Origin: Pseudomonas sp. MYb60
Lineage (GTDB): Bacteria > Pseudomonadota > Gammaproteobacteria > Pseudomonadales > Pseudomonadaceae
Assembly: GCF_002979555.1 (NCBI RefSeq)
Contig: NZ_PCOZ01000009.1
Coordinates: forward strand, 62,001 to 126,000
Direction: 5' to 3'
DNA: 64,000 nucleotides
The notes below the pieces were generated by a model. It saw nothing but the letters and a program-made list of their open reading frames with translations. It had not been told where the DNA came from and searched no databases. How positions within the stretch are numbered: position 1 is the first letter of the stretch; each line of letters begins with the position of its first letter. The position numbers and the translations under genes are program-made. Shown piece after piece: positions 42,550-50,656 of the stretch.

Positions 42550-43359
42550 TCAGAAACCCTCCTTGCCGCGCTGCGATTCCCACTCGAACGGGATGACGAT
42601 CACCCCGCCCTCCCGAAGTCGATCAATGCAACGATCGCCAATGGCGTCTGGTAGAGCCTTGCCGTCGAGGTTGGAGACAATCACCGTGGGGCGCATCTGC
42701 TCGTACCGGCCGTTGATGATTGCGAACAGCGTGGTCAGCTCGAAGTCGCTGGGCTTCTCCTTGCTGACGCCGATCTCGTCCAGAATGAGCAGCGAGGGGC
42801 TGATCAGGCTCGACAGGATCTGGCTTTCGCTCTGGTCGCTGGTGCGGTCGTAGGTCGCCCGGATGGCCTGCAGCACGGAGCCGATGGTGCGGTACACAGC
42901 AGTGGCGCTGGACCTGGCCATGATCTCGTTGGCGATCGCCACGGACAGGTGCGTCTTGCCGGTACCGGGCTTGCCCAGCAACAACAGGCAGCGGCCAGCC
43001 TCGGCGATCTGCTTGAACTCGGCGGCGTACCGGCGGCAGGTGTTGAGCGCCTTCCGCTGTTCGGCGGTTGTGGCGATGTACCCATCTAGGGTTTTACTGG
43101 CGAAACGCTTTGGAATCAGTGCGGCACCGAGCTTGCGCTCCATGGCCATGCGTAACTCCATCGCCTTGTTTGCCAGATCGGCAGCCTCGGTCTTCTCGCG
43201 TGCGAGACGGCTGCACTCAGGGCAGGCACTTTTCAACTCCTTGCCAAGCACCGGGAATACCTTTTGCTCGAAAGCACCGTGAAGCTCACAGTCTCCTGGC
43301 TGGATGCGAGTTCCTGGTGGGAGCTCAGGTGTGGATTGCTCTGCGGGCTCAGATCGCAT
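42550..43359 (-). CDS. DnaC-like helicase loader ATPase
   Basis: 269 residues. N-terminal zinc-binding Cys (CPECSRL), then AAA+ core with Walker A GKPGTGKTH at 129-137, Walker B LLILDEIG at 190-197, then sensor NGRYEQMRPTVIVSNLDGKA and DRCIDRLREGGVIVIPFEW. Plays the lambda P role: loads host DnaB on origin DNA bound by the O-like protein upstream. Overlaps the O-like gene by eleven bases. Confidence 0.92.
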   Translation of the reverse strand: MRSEPAEQSTPELPPGTRIQPGDCELHGAFEQKVFPVLGKELKSACPECSRLAREKTEAADLANKAMELRMAMERKLGAALIPKRFASKTLDGYIATTAEQRKALNTCRRYAAEFKQIAEAGRCLLLLGKPGTGKTHLSVAIANEIMARSSATAVYRTIGSVLQAIRATYDRTSDQSESQILSSLISPSLLILDEIGVSKEKPSDFELTTLFAIINGRYEQMRPTVIVSNLDGKALPDAIGDRCIDRLREGGVIVIPFEWESQRGKEGF

Positions 43360-44206
43360 AGGAACCGTCCTCCCGCTGGATCAGTCCGTCGGTGTAGTTG
43401 CGATCTGCGAAACCGGTGTGGCGAGATTGCGAAGCCGGAACCGGCGCGGATTCAGCTAGTCGCTTGATCACCCAGGACGCCTTGAAACCCTGCCAGCCCG
43501 AATTCAGCGCTTCGGTGATTGCAGCGTCAGCGGCGATCCCGGCCTCGGCGCACTTGGCCAGTTCGGCGTTAACGGTCGACCAGACAGTTGCGGTCACTGC
43601 GGCGCGCTTGGCCTTGCGCTGGGTCAGCCAGTCGGCCAGCAGTTGCTCGGGGATACTGTGCGGGTTGTCGGCCAGCAACTGCGCCATGCCGAACGGAGCC
43701 TTGCGATCAAGCTTCGCCAGTTCGGTTTTTGGTTGGGGCGGATTAATCTCTTTCGAAGAAAGAGTTAATAGGGGTTCTTTCTTTGTATAAAGAAGGGAAG
43801 TTGCCGTTTTGGTCTCACTCACATCAGGTCTCAGTGAGACGATTTGGGCTGAGTGAGACGTTTTGGTCTCAGTGAGATTGACTGGCTTTTCTTCGTAGAA
43901 GGACCACTCACGGGTTGGCGAAATGCCAATCTCACCGCGGCTACCACCAACGCGGTAAATGATCTTGCGCTCGAGCAAATGGCTGATCGCCTTCGAAGTA
44001 ACGTCGCGTCGCATATTCGTCAGCTTGCCCAGGTCATCAGCAGTCAGGCGGCGAGTCTCAAGCTGAAAGCCGATCGTTTGACGGGCAATAGCCATTACGA
44101 CGCGAAGCTCTCTGGCTGGCAGATCAACTGACGCCAAAGACTCCATCAAATTGTTGTCCATTCGGGTGAACCCCCGAGGGTTGTGTATCGGAACAATGTT
44201 TGGCAT
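43349..44206 (-). CDS. Phage replication protein O-like
   Basis: 285 residues. NPRGFTRMDNNLMESLASVD, RELRVVMAIARQTIGFQLET and DLGKLTNMRRDVTSKAISHL give the N-terminal winged-helix of phage replication protein O. Lambda O binds iterons inside its own gene. Here the gene carries several close copies of GTGAGACNNNNTGGTCTCA-like sequence at about 43810-43880 (seen as TGGTCTCACTC / CAGTGAGACG), which could be the origin iterons. Next gene is the helicase loader. Confidence 0.88.
   Translation of the reverse strand: MPNIVPIHNPRGFTRMDNNLMESLASVDLPARELRVVMAIARQTIGFQLETRRLTADDLGKLTNMRRDVTSKAISHLLERKIIYRVGGSRGEIGISPTREWSFYEEKPVNLTETKTSHSAQIVSLRPDVSETKTATSLLYTKKEPLLTLSSKEINPPQPKTELAKLDRKAPFGMAQLLADNPHSIPEQLLADWLTQRKAKRAAVTATVWSTVNAELAKCAEAGIAADAAITEALNSGWQGFKASWVIKRLAESAPVPASQSRHTGFADRNYTDGLIQREDGSYAI
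43810..43880. repeat. Candidate replication origin repeats inside the O-like gene
   Basis: Within about 70 bases: TTTTGGTCTCACTCACATCA, CAGGTCTCAGTGAGACGATT, GGGCTGAGTGAGACG, TTTTGGTCTCAGTGAGATTG. The word GTCTCA(G/C)TGAGAC recurs in direct and inverted form, four times in all. Repeats in this place of an O-type gene are the iterons in lambda. The origin assignment is inference. Confidence 0.6.
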
Positions 44207-44234
44207 GATTTCTCTCGCTAACCGCTGTAGAAGA

Positions 44235-44258
44235 AGCCGACCTTGACCGTCGGCTTTT
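44235..44258 (+). terminator. Hairpin between CII-position gene and O-like gene
   Basis: AGCCGAC / GTCGGCT with seven-base loop, then TTTTT on the plus strand; on the minus strand the stem is followed by TCTTCT, so a weaker minus-strand signal is possible. Lies where lambda has early control sites. Confidence 0.6.
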
Positions 44259-44271
44259 TTGTGTCTGGAAT

Positions 44272-44886
44272 TCAGGCGATTGATTTCAGTGCTGGCTTGG
44301 CGTTGAGCAGTGCCTCAGCTTTCCGGCGCAACTCTCCAGCCTTCGCTTCAACCTGGCGGCATTGCTTGGCGAACGCTGGAAGGTGCGGCAGGTCCTGCTC
44401 GCACATCACCTGGTCGTCAAATACTTCGCTGCCGGTGTCGATGACATCGCCCAGTGCGCGGATCAGTGCACCGAAGCTCTTGTTGGCGCATTGGTCGCTG
44501 GTTATCTGGCGGGCGCCGGTCAAGCCGTGGCGGCTTGCCAGCTCGTTCAGGCAGTGATCTCGATATTCAGGCTCAAGGGCGCAGACCCATGACTCCTCCA
44601 GCCAGGACGGCATTTCTTGATCGCCGTTCAGCCACCGCTGTACACGCTTGAGCCAACGGCTAGTCGCCTTCAAGAACTCGCCGACTTCGCCTGTCAGTTC
44701 CGGCGAGTTGAAATCCGGCACTTCCTTCTTCTTGGCGCGATCTGGTATCGACAGGTGCAGTTCGCGGCTCAGCGCCTGGGCGAAGTCGTCCTGGCTCAAG
44801 CTGGTGCGGGCGATCTGGTTTTGAGCATGAGCGACCAGCACCTGATCACGGGTTTGTACGGTGTGTCTGGAACTGGACGTTTGCAT
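44272..44886 (-). CDS. Hypothetical protein in the CII position
   Basis: 204 residues, soluble; MQTSSSRHTVQTRDQVLVAH start, then NQIARTSLSQDDFAQALSRE (HTH-like), long middle helical domain. Place directly after Cro and before O is that of lambda cII, but a CII-type sequence was not recognised. Could be a regulator of lysogeny or of replication. Confidence 0.6.
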   Translation of the reverse strand: MQTSSSRHTVQTRDQVLVAHAQNQIARTSLSQDDFAQALSRELHLSIPDRAKKKEVPDFNSPELTGEVGEFLKATSRWLKRVQRWLNGDQEMPSWLEESWVCALEPEYRDHCLNELASRHGLTGARQITSDQCANKSFGALIRALGDVIDTGSEVFDDQVMCEQDLPHLPAFAKQCRQVEAKAGELRRKAEALLNAKPALKSIA

Positions 44887-44936
44887 GGGGACTGCTCTCT
44901 TCTAATCTGGCGTCAATGGAGCGGAGGACAGGGGTT

Positions 44937-45176
44937 TCAGGCTGCCGTCTTCTTCGGATGGGCCTCTGAAAGAAGCCAAGAAGGCTCGAATGGCTTGCCA
45001 TTCGCAGAAGCTAGGGCGGCGATTCTTTCTGCGTACCGTGTCTCTCCGGTGTATTCGGTACGGGGCAAGCATTCAGCTGTGAGCCACTTGTAAACGGCAC
45101 GAGGCGTCTTGCCGCATGCCAGGGCAACCACCGGAACGCCGCCGGCATCATCAATTGATTTTTTAAGCGGGCTCAT
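44937..45176 (-). CDS. Cro/YdaS-like repressor
   Basis: 79 residues: MSPLKKSIDDAGGVPVVALA followed by CGKTPRAVYKWLTAECLPRT, a helix-turn-helix of the Cro or YdaS type. Divergent from the repressor gene with both operators between them; GGAGG sits five bases before its ATG. It should repress the repressor promoter in the lytic state. Confidence 0.85.
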   Translation of the reverse strand: MSPLKKSIDDAGGVPVVALACGKTPRAVYKWLTAECLPRTEYTGETRYAERIAALASANGKPFEPSWLLSEAHPKKTAA

Positions 45177-45192
45177 GTGGCCTCCAGGCGAA

Positions 45193-45268
45193 ATATGAAC
45201 TTGCAGTACATATTATGTCGGAACTGAAAGTACATGCAAGCGCATGAGATATTGAACCTATGGTTCAG
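45193..45268. promoter_or_regulatory. Immunity operators (OR-like), three sites
   Basis: Site 1 ATATGAAC-TTGCA-GTACATAT (45193-45213), site 2 GAAC-TGAAA-GTAC (45221-45233), site 3 TGAAC-CTATG-GTTCA (45253-45267). Shared word GAAC-N5-GTTC/GTAC. Site 3 contains the repressor start codon in its spacer. Spacing between sites 24 and 33 bases. The same word recurs at 50657-50775. Binding by CI and Cro is inferred. Confidence 0.8.
45212..45239 (-). promoter_or_regulatory. Leftward early promoter (PR-like)
   Basis: Minus-strand -35 TTGCAT (45234-45239), 16-base spacer, -10 CATAAT (45212-45217). Operator site 2 lies between the boxes and site 1 overlaps the region just after -10, the arrangement expected for CI repression. 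It drives Cro and the replication genes. Confidence 0.7.
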
Positions 45269-46138
45269 ATAGAAGATATTCGCGCTGCCTTTGTTGCGCG
45301 CCTGAAAAAATCCTTGGCCGCCCGCGGAATCGATCTGTGGGGCGCAGGCGCTCGCTTAGCCGAAATAACCAAGGTCACCCCGAAAGCATCCAGCAAATGG
45401 CTTAATGGCGAGTCAATGCCAGGCCCTGCGAAAATGCAGGCTATTGCGCAGGCACTTGATGTCAAAGTCGAGTGGTTGCAGCACGGATCTGGCGAGGGGC
45501 CTGATGCTTCTTTTGCCCCTGGCATTGATATTCCTGCTGATGAGTCTTCAGCGGAAGCCCCATTATTGTCGGCGGCAGACATGGTTCGGCAGATGTTGGC
45601 GACGAAAGGCAAGAGCCTTTCGGAGGACGCCCGCGCCAGATTGCTGGCAGCTGCAGAGCAAAGCGACTCAGGAAATGTTATCCATGTCGACTTCTCCCGC
45701 CCAGGCCAGGTCGGCGACGAGGTGTGGATTGCGCACTACGACGTGCGTGCGGCGATGGGCGGCGGGCAGATCCCGCACGAATACCCGGAAATGCTTCAGG
45801 ACGTACGAGTCAGCCCGAAGCACCTGCGCGACCTGGGCGTCACCTTCAAAGAACACTTCCACCTCAAGATGATCACCGGCTGGGGTCAGTCGATGGCGCC
45901 GACGATCAAGGATCGCGACCCGTTGCTCGTCGACATTACGATCAGGGAGTTCACCGGGGATGGCATCTATCTCTTCTCCCACGATGACATGCTGTACGTG
46001 AAGCGCCTGCAGAAGAAAGGCAAAGACCGCTTCAAGATGATTTCGGACAACAAGCACCACGATCCCGAGGACATCCGGGTGGATGACACGCACATCCTTG
46101 CTCGAGTGCTTTACGTGTGGAACGGACAACCGGTGTGA
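45260..46138 (+). CDS. CI-like repressor, S24 peptidase family
   Basis: 292 residues. N-terminal HTH (about 20-65: LWGAGARLAEITKVTPKASS), a linker, then an S24/LexA-like C-terminal domain with Ser211 in GWGQSMAPT and Lys248 in MLYVKRLQ, the catalytic pair for RecA-stimulated self-cleavage, so the prophage should be SOS-inducible. The ATG sits in the spacer of operator 3; with a start so close to the promoter the mRNA may be leaderless as for lambda cI, and repressor binding would directly cover the start. Confidence 0.93.
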   Translation: MVQIEDIRAAFVARLKKSLAARGIDLWGAGARLAEITKVTPKASSKWLNGESMPGPAKMQAIAQALDVKVEWLQHGSGEGPDASFAPGIDIPADESSAEAPLLSAADMVRQMLATKGKSLSEDARARLLAAAEQSDSGNVIHVDFSRPGQVGDEVWIAHYDVRAAMGGGQIPHEYPEMLQDVRVSPKHLRDLGVTFKEHFHLKMITGWGQSMAPTIKDRDPLLVDITIREFTGDGIYLFSHDDMLYVKRLQKKGKDRFKMISDNKHHDPEDIRVDDTHILARVLYVWNGQPV

Positions 46139-46142
46139 CGCT

Positions 46143-46376
46143 ATGTCCCTGACCAAACCTAACCAAGAGCTACGCCGCAACCTGAAAAATGCTGCCGCAC
46201 TCCTTGAAGATGCAGCGCAAGCCTTGTTTGCGAAGGCTAAGAAGCTCCCCGACGCAGAATTCCTTTCAGAGATGGAGAGAATCGGAAAGCTCAACGAGTG
46301 CATTGACACGCTTGAGGCGTATGCAAAGGAAGTGAAAGCTGGGCGTATCAATCGCGATGTGGAACAACGCAAATGA
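46143..46376 (+). CDS. Small helical protein downstream of the repressor
   Basis: 77 residues from the ATG at 46143 (MSLTKPNQELRRNLKNAAAL), four bases after the repressor stop, so expected to be expressed from the repressor promoter in the lysogen. Charged and helical, no membrane segment. Function unknown. Confidence 0.65.
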   Translation: MSLTKPNQELRRNLKNAAALLEDAAQALFAKAKKLPDAEFLSEMERIGKLNECIDTLEAYAKEVKAGRINRDVEQRK

Positions 46377-46591
46377 CAGCATGGCGAGAGCAAAGCTTCT
46401 GGAGCAAGTATTGGGTCTGGGCCTGGCTGGCGTTCATGACCGTCTTTATCGCCTGCACTGGCGCGTTCTGGCTGAGTGATGGTTCATCTAATCGCAAGCG
46501 AGTCTTCAGCCCCGGCTTCGTTGTACTCTGTGCCATCGTGGCTGTGGTTGAGCTGATAGCGCTGAACCACTTCTATGGGGAGCGTAGGTAA
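46373..46591 (+). CDS. Small two-helix membrane protein
   Basis: 72 residues with two hydrophobic helices (about 13-32, 47-63: WVWAWLAFMTVFIACTGAFW and GFVVLCAIVAVVELIAL). ATGA overlap with the previous gene and direct contact with the next one (stop 46591, start 46592). Same lysogen transcript as the repressor; such Rex-like small membrane proteins can serve in exclusion. Function unknown. Confidence 0.7.
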   Translation: MTAWREQSFWSKYWVWAWLAFMTVFIACTGAFWLSDGSSNRKRVFSPGFVVLCAIVAVVELIALNHFYGERR

Positions 46592-46846
46592 ATGGCAGAT
46601 CTCATGGAAAAGCTCGACGGCCCCAGGACCGCCCAGCAGGAACTGTTCTACGACCTTGAAGACGCCTCGGCAGTAATCGCCTGGTCGGTAAGCGAGCTGA
46701 CCGCTATCGCGGGGGTCGAAAGATCACAGGATGAAGCAATCGCCCTGATGAAGATGTGTGCCCTGCTCGCTGTTCAGCAAGCAAAGCTCGCCGGGTATGC
46801 GGATGAGGTTAGGGATCAGCGCATCACCAGGGCGAAACCGGAATAG
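46592..46846 (+). CDS. Small hypothetical protein
   Basis: 84 residues: MADLMEKLDGPRTAQQELFY, then helical segments with a conserved-looking LKMCALLAVQQAKLAGY-like stretch (LMKMCALLAVQQAKLAGYAD). It is the fourth gene of the repressor operon. No known domain. Confidence 0.6.
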   Translation: MADLMEKLDGPRTAQQELFYDLEDASAVIAWSVSELTAIAGVERSQDEAIALMKMCALLAVQQAKLAGYADEVRDQRITRAKPE

Positions 46847-46920
46847 TAGTTTTCTTTTAATGTATGCGAGCGCAGCCCATTGCGGATGCCAAAGGAATGC
46901 AGATGCGGAGCATTGCGTGA

Positions 46921-47436
46921 ATGGCACAGCCTTCAAAAATATCCTATGAAGAAGCAATAGCTGGCCTTGAAGTAGAAAAGCATTGGGTTGCTGGCGACTC
47001 CATCGAGTGGGTTCAAACGTCAGTCAAGCAGTGGCCTTCAAGCTTCAAATTCCGAACCGCGCTTCTAGTCGGCAATGTGCGACCAGAGGGGCTATTCCTG
47101 CAACTCGACTACAAACCAAGCCTAATTCAGGATGTGCCGGACAAGCTTTACATGACCCTGCTTGTCAATAACGCACGCGTCTTCGGGATAGATGAGAACG
47201 GATCATCGAATCATGTGAATAAGGTCGGTATCGGGAAGGAGTTTTTCATGCAGAAAATTTCCCATCCGCACATCCATTTGCCGGTTCCTGAGGCTTCATA
47301 CGGTTACATCGAGCCCCTTGAAGCGCAGCCCGTCTCAAGCTTGTGGCAGGTATTCCTAAGTCGTGCCAATATCATTGGCGCACCACCTATAAATCTTCCG
47401 ACGGAAAACGATGAGCCACAAATGAGGTTGATATGA
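46921..47436 (+). CDS. Partner of DUF1828 protein (DUF6978-like layout)
   Basis: 171 residues, soluble. Middle part VPDKLYMTLLVNNARVFGID followed by ENGSSNHVNKVGIGKEFF and HPHIHLPVPEASYGYIE. Such a path (hydrophobic strands, a D-x-N-G turn, H-x-N, then HIH) resembles the DUF6978 partner that is often encoded upstream of DUF1828 genes, but it was not matched with certainty. ATGA overlap with the DUF1828 gene means coupled translation. Within the repressor-operon segment between the two operator clusters. Confidence 0.65.
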   Translation: MAQPSKISYEEAIAGLEVEKHWVAGDSIEWVQTSVKQWPSSFKFRTALLVGNVRPEGLFLQLDYKPSLIQDVPDKLYMTLLVNNARVFGIDENGSSNHVNKVGIGKEFFMQKISHPHIHLPVPEASYGYIEPLEAQPVSSLWQVFLSRANIIGAPPINLPTENDEPQMRLI

Positions 47437-48197
47437 ACTGCACACATATTACCGAGGCCTTCGGTCTAGCGTGTACGCATATCAATAGCGGCCTCGTTTA
47501 CCTTGAAAGCCCTATCTCCCTATCCTTCGACGGCACCTTGATCGGGGCGTACGTTCAGGACATTGGTCAAGGTCGAGTTCGCATCACCGACAACGCAGAT
47601 ACGCTGTTCCACGCGATGACTATGGGTGTGAGCCCAAATGCAAATAAGGCCGCAAAACTGGCCAACATTGCTGCGGACTGTCACATAGCACTATCCGAAA
47701 GCGGTGAGTTGCATGCGTCGTGCGCCGAGAAAGATGTGCCGTACTATATGGCTCGTTTTATCGAAGCGGCGAGCCAGATCAGCCAAGCTTGCGATGCTTG
47801 GCGACCTGCCCCCATATCTAAATTTGAGAAGATTGTTTCGAAGGCTCTTCGCGCCGGTTTTCCAAAGCGCGTAAGAAGGGACTATGAGGTTCAGGGCGCG
47901 AGCGGCCACAACCTTAAGTTCCAGTTCGCGCTTGACGTCGAGTCCGGCAACCCGCAGATCATTCAAACCGTAAGTGCTCAGGATGACAAACCGCACTGGC
48001 TATCCGTCTACAGCACCCTGGGGAAAATGGTTGATCTTAAGAATGCCGCGCCACAAGCAAGACGCCTGGTGATTCTTGAGTCGGCCAACCCTCAGGACGT
48101 TGGCAAGGCAGCTTCTGCACTGGCAGAAAGCGCAAGCGTTCTGGTTTTCAAGACCGCGTCTCAGCTTATAGAAGATATAAGGTCGCTCGCGGCCTAA
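47433..48197 (+). CDS. DUF1828-family protein
   Basis: 254 residues. N-terminal domain (about 5-70) has LVYLESPISLSFDGTLIGAY, VQDIGQGRVRITDNADTLFH, which is the DUF1828 pattern (small beta/alpha domain with D/N-rich turn). A second domain follows (KVVSKALRAGFPKRVRRDYE-like region, KIVSKALRAGFPKRVRRDYE) ending in LVFKTASQLIEDIRSLAA, related to DUF1829. The pair with the gene before it is found in mobile elements and suspected to be in defence or toxin-antitoxin roles; no activity is known to me. Followed by a terminator. Confidence 0.72.
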   Translation: MNCTHITEAFGLACTHINSGLVYLESPISLSFDGTLIGAYVQDIGQGRVRITDNADTLFHAMTMGVSPNANKAAKLANIAADCHIALSESGELHASCAEKDVPYYMARFIEAASQISQACDAWRPAPISKFEKIVSKALRAGFPKRVRRDYEVQGASGHNLKFQFALDVESGNPQIIQTVSAQDDKPHWLSVYSTLGKMVDLKNAAPQARRLVILESANPQDVGKAASALAESASVLVFKTASQLIEDIRSLAA

Positions 48198-48203
48198 CTT
48201 TGA

Positions 48204-48228
48204 AAGCCCGGCCCAGAGCCGGGCTTCT
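48204..48228 (+). terminator. Hairpin terminator after the DUF1828 gene
   Basis: AGCCCGGC-CCAG-GCCGGGCT-like stem followed by TCT; the T run is short. It ends the repressor-to-DUF1828 transcription unit. Confidence 0.6.
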
Positions 48229-48406
48229 AGTATCTGGTGCCCCCCCTAAGGGCGAATTAGCCCCGGTCCTAGACATGCGTATGGGCGTAAGCCATGGATA
48301 GTGTCAGACTGCCATAGCGATCAACCGTATATGCTATAGACTCACACAATGGCTCATAGCCATATATCTGACGACGCCTCTGGACTCCACCTGTGAAAGG
48401 GAAATC

Positions 48407-48784
48407 ATGAAATTTTTTCTGCTAATTCCGGCGCTGTTTTCATTTGCGGTATCGGCAACTGAGACACCTACTCCGCCGGGGCCAAATCCCATGCAATTTA
48501 CGGGGCGGTTTTTTACGCTTGCGGCAAACGACCCGCAGGGGCAGATCAAATCTCCTGCAAAAATTGGATACACCGTATTGGTTCTTGATGAGCAGATCAC
48601 CGTTCGAACCGATATCGGAAATTTGGTCACTGCAGATCGTGTACAGTTCGCGTTAGATGACGGAGATAGCTTGCCGAACGGAGCCAGAGTGAAGCTTGAG
48701 TGTGGCTTCGTCATGGGGGCAGAAACTCAGCACCACTTCGAACCGCTGTTTTGTGGCCAAAGCAAGTTGACTGTCTTGCGATAG
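48407..48784 (+). CDS. Small secreted protein in immunity region
   Basis: 125 residues with a clean signal peptide (MKFFLLIPALFSFAVSATET) and two Cys in the C-terminal part (LECGFVM, LFCGQS) that may form a disulfide. AAAGGGAAATC before the ATG. It should be periplasmic. No known family. Stands alone, with about 180 bases of non-coding DNA before it. Confidence 0.7.
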   Translation: MKFFLLIPALFSFAVSATETPTPPGPNPMQFTGRFFTLAANDPQGQIKSPAKIGYTVLVLDEQITVRTDIGNLVTADRVQFALDDGDSLPNGARVKLECGFVMGAETQHHFEPLFCGQSKLTVLR

Positions 48785-49020
48785 AAGTCACGCGCGCGCC
48801 CCCATTCGTCCGCTGACCGAAATGATCAGTTCTAGGGTGGGGGACGGTCGGCCAGAGCGTCGTGCGTATGAAGTACGGCTTTACTAGGTAGAAGCCCTAG
48901 GAATCGGCTAATACTCCCCCTATCACGGTCCCGTACCTCGCAACTGAGCGGGCTTCTTTTTTCTGGCAAGCCCTGCTCTGCTAAGGTGGCCACCTCTGAC
49001 CGCAATGGAAGCTTCGAAGA

Positions 49021-49347
49021 ATGGATTCATGGAAGGCTCTGACAATCGCTTTGCTGGCATCGGTCAGCACTCAAGCCGTATCAGGTGATGGCGCCAACCC
49101 TATCGCTGCCGCGATATTTATCACAATTTCCTCGCCAACCATTTTAATTGGGGCGACCACATCCCTCACGACCGAGCCACCAAAGGTTTTCAAATCTGCC
49201 AAGACCGACGCTCTGGCGTTCATTGGGTCGGATGGGGAGATTCGCGGCGCACAGTTTGAGCAGGCTTCTAGGTACTACCGCTCTACCGGCGTACCGCCGC
49301 TGATGTCAGACACCCAGCTAGCCAGGGCAATCGCGACCTCCCTCTGA
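49021..49347 (+). CDS. DUF2388/TIGR02448-like small secreted protein
   Basis: 108 residues. Hydrophobic N-terminus with a signal-like start (ALTIALLASVSTQAVSG), and a C-terminal AFIGSDGEIRGAQFEQASRY followed by MSDTQLARAIATSL, the conserved end of the DUF2388 family, which is almost confined to Pseudomonas. Function not known. Host-type gene in the immunity region. Confidence 0.75.
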   Translation: MDSWKALTIALLASVSTQAVSGDGANPIAAAIFITISSPTILIGATTSLTTEPPKVFKSAKTDALAFIGSDGEIRGAQFEQASRYYRSTGVPPLMSDTQLARAIATSL

Positions 49348-49592
49348 TAACGACTTGCTAGCCCTCAACCGGGCAGGTCTACTTGTGACTGCCCTACCCT
49401 GGTCCTCCCATGCACTCGGCCCTCCCGATCGCGGCCATGCGTTGTCTGCGCTTTATCCGTCCATACCACCGCCGAGCTTCTTGCATCTAGCGACTTGAAA
49501 TTCTCTGTATGAATTCTGGCGCATCACCGCCTTGCCATCGAGTGGATTGCAGTCCCAAACTGACAGGCCAGTTCGTCAAGGAGATTCAAGTT

Positions 49593-49805
49593 TTGGAAAA
49601 TGGAATTGTGTGGGCAGTCCTGGCGATCCCACCAATCATTTCGATCGCTGCTTTTTACTTAGTGAGCCGTACCACCTACGGAATTCAAGATAGAGGCATT
49701 GCAAGGTATCGTAAGAAGCTGCGGATGATAGGGAGAGTCTCAGCTGGGTTCAGCACATTGGGACTTTTGGTTTGTGCTATCTATCTGATCATGCAAAATC
49801 AGTAG
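49593..49805 (+). CDS. Small two-helix membrane protein
   Basis: 70 residues from a TTG at 49593 (MENGIVWAVLAIPPIISIAA), supported by AAGGAG eight bases before it; the ATG at 49509 would add 28 residues with no supporting site. Two hydrophobic helices (5-22 and 46-64) with a basic loop (RYRKKLR). Function unknown. Confidence 0.6.
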   Translation: MENGIVWAVLAIPPIISIAAFYLVSRTTYGIQDRGIARYRKKLRMIGRVSAGFSTLGLLVCAIYLIMQNQ

Positions 49806-49838
49806 CCGACTATCATTTTGCACGCACGGAAGCGCTCC

Positions 49839-50153
49839 ATGAATGAAATTGGATTACGACTCAAAACCGAACGTCTCAGACTCAGGATGTCTCAGCGCGC
49901 GTTTGGTGAGGTTGGCGGTGTACTCGGAAATGCTCAGGCTAACTACGAGCGCGGGGAACGTAGCCCTACAGCCTATTACTTAGTCCGCCTCATCAAAATT
50001 GGCGTAGACATCAGCTACATCCTTACCGGAACCCGCTCTATATTGTTCCATGCTGATGATGACGTTGATGCACTGCAATTCAATGCGAACTTCGCCAAGC
50101 TTACGAAAAATCAAAGAAAAATCATCTCGGACCTGGTCGAGTCAATGACCTAG
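49839..50153 (+). CDS. XRE-family regulator
   Basis: 104 residues from the ATG at 49839 (MNEIGLRLKTERLRLRMSQR), GGAAG before it. Full Xre helix-turn-helix (about 5-60: RAFGEVGGVLGNAQANYERG, then SPTAYYLVRLIKIGVDISYI). Its targets are unknown; it lies between the two operator clusters and could act on DUF1654 or on the early rightward promoter. Followed by a terminator. Confidence 0.8.
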   Translation: MNEIGLRLKTERLRLRMSQRAFGEVGGVLGNAQANYERGERSPTAYYLVRLIKIGVDISYILTGTRSILFHADDDVDALQFNANFAKLTKNQRKIISDLVESMT

Positions 50154-50258
50154 AAAGCGAAACTTAAGCCACGTCTCACAGAATCTGCCGCGTGCAGACT
50201 TTTTACTATTTCTTCCAAGCTTGTCTTCATCGACAACTGAAAAGTTAGTAATCCTGAC

Positions 50259-50280
50259 GCCCGCCATTTGCGGGCTTTTT
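50259..50280 (+). terminator. Terminator at the right end of the immunity region
   Basis: GCCCGC-CATTT-GCGGGC then TTTTT. It separates the XRE gene and the convergent DUF1654 gene. Confidence 0.85.
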
Positions 50281-50288
50281 CATGCCCG

Positions 50289-50600
50289 TCAGAACGGCGC
50301 CGCCTCTTCTTCCTGCTCAAACTCGACCTCTCCCCTCCCCGCTACCTCGACTTCCTGCTGCTCCCACCTGACCGTCACGCTGCCGTCGTCGTTGAGCGTC
50401 AGCTCCAGCTCGTCAGTATCAGCGATCACACCTAGCACCTCTTCCCACTCACGATCTCCATCAGTGTCTAGGCGATGGATATTCACCCAGCGCTGAAGCT
50501 GCGCGATCGGGTGGTTGATCATCTCTGATACCCGCAGCGCGAGGCGCTCCATGCCGCTCATTTCATGCTGTGCTGCCATTGCCGCCTGCTTCTTTGCCAT
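50289..50600 (-). CDS. DUF1654 protein
   Basis: 103 residues: MERLALRVSEMINHPIAQLQ, then RWVNIHRLDTDGDREWEEVL and LELTLNDDGSVTVRWEQ, the DUF1654 pattern known from Pseudomonas and its phages. Acidic C-terminal tail (EVEFEQEEEAAPF). Reads leftwards from the second operator cluster, so probably under repressor control. Function not known. Confidence 0.8.
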   Translation of the reverse strand: MAKKQAAMAAQHEMSGMERLALRVSEMINHPIAQLQRWVNIHRLDTDGDREWEEVLGVIADTDELELTLNDDGSVTVRWEQQEVEVAGRGEVEFEQEEEAAPF

Positions 50601-50656
50601 GAAATTCCCTCCTGATCAATATGCTGTATATCCGTCCAGTACTTGCGAAGCATAGC

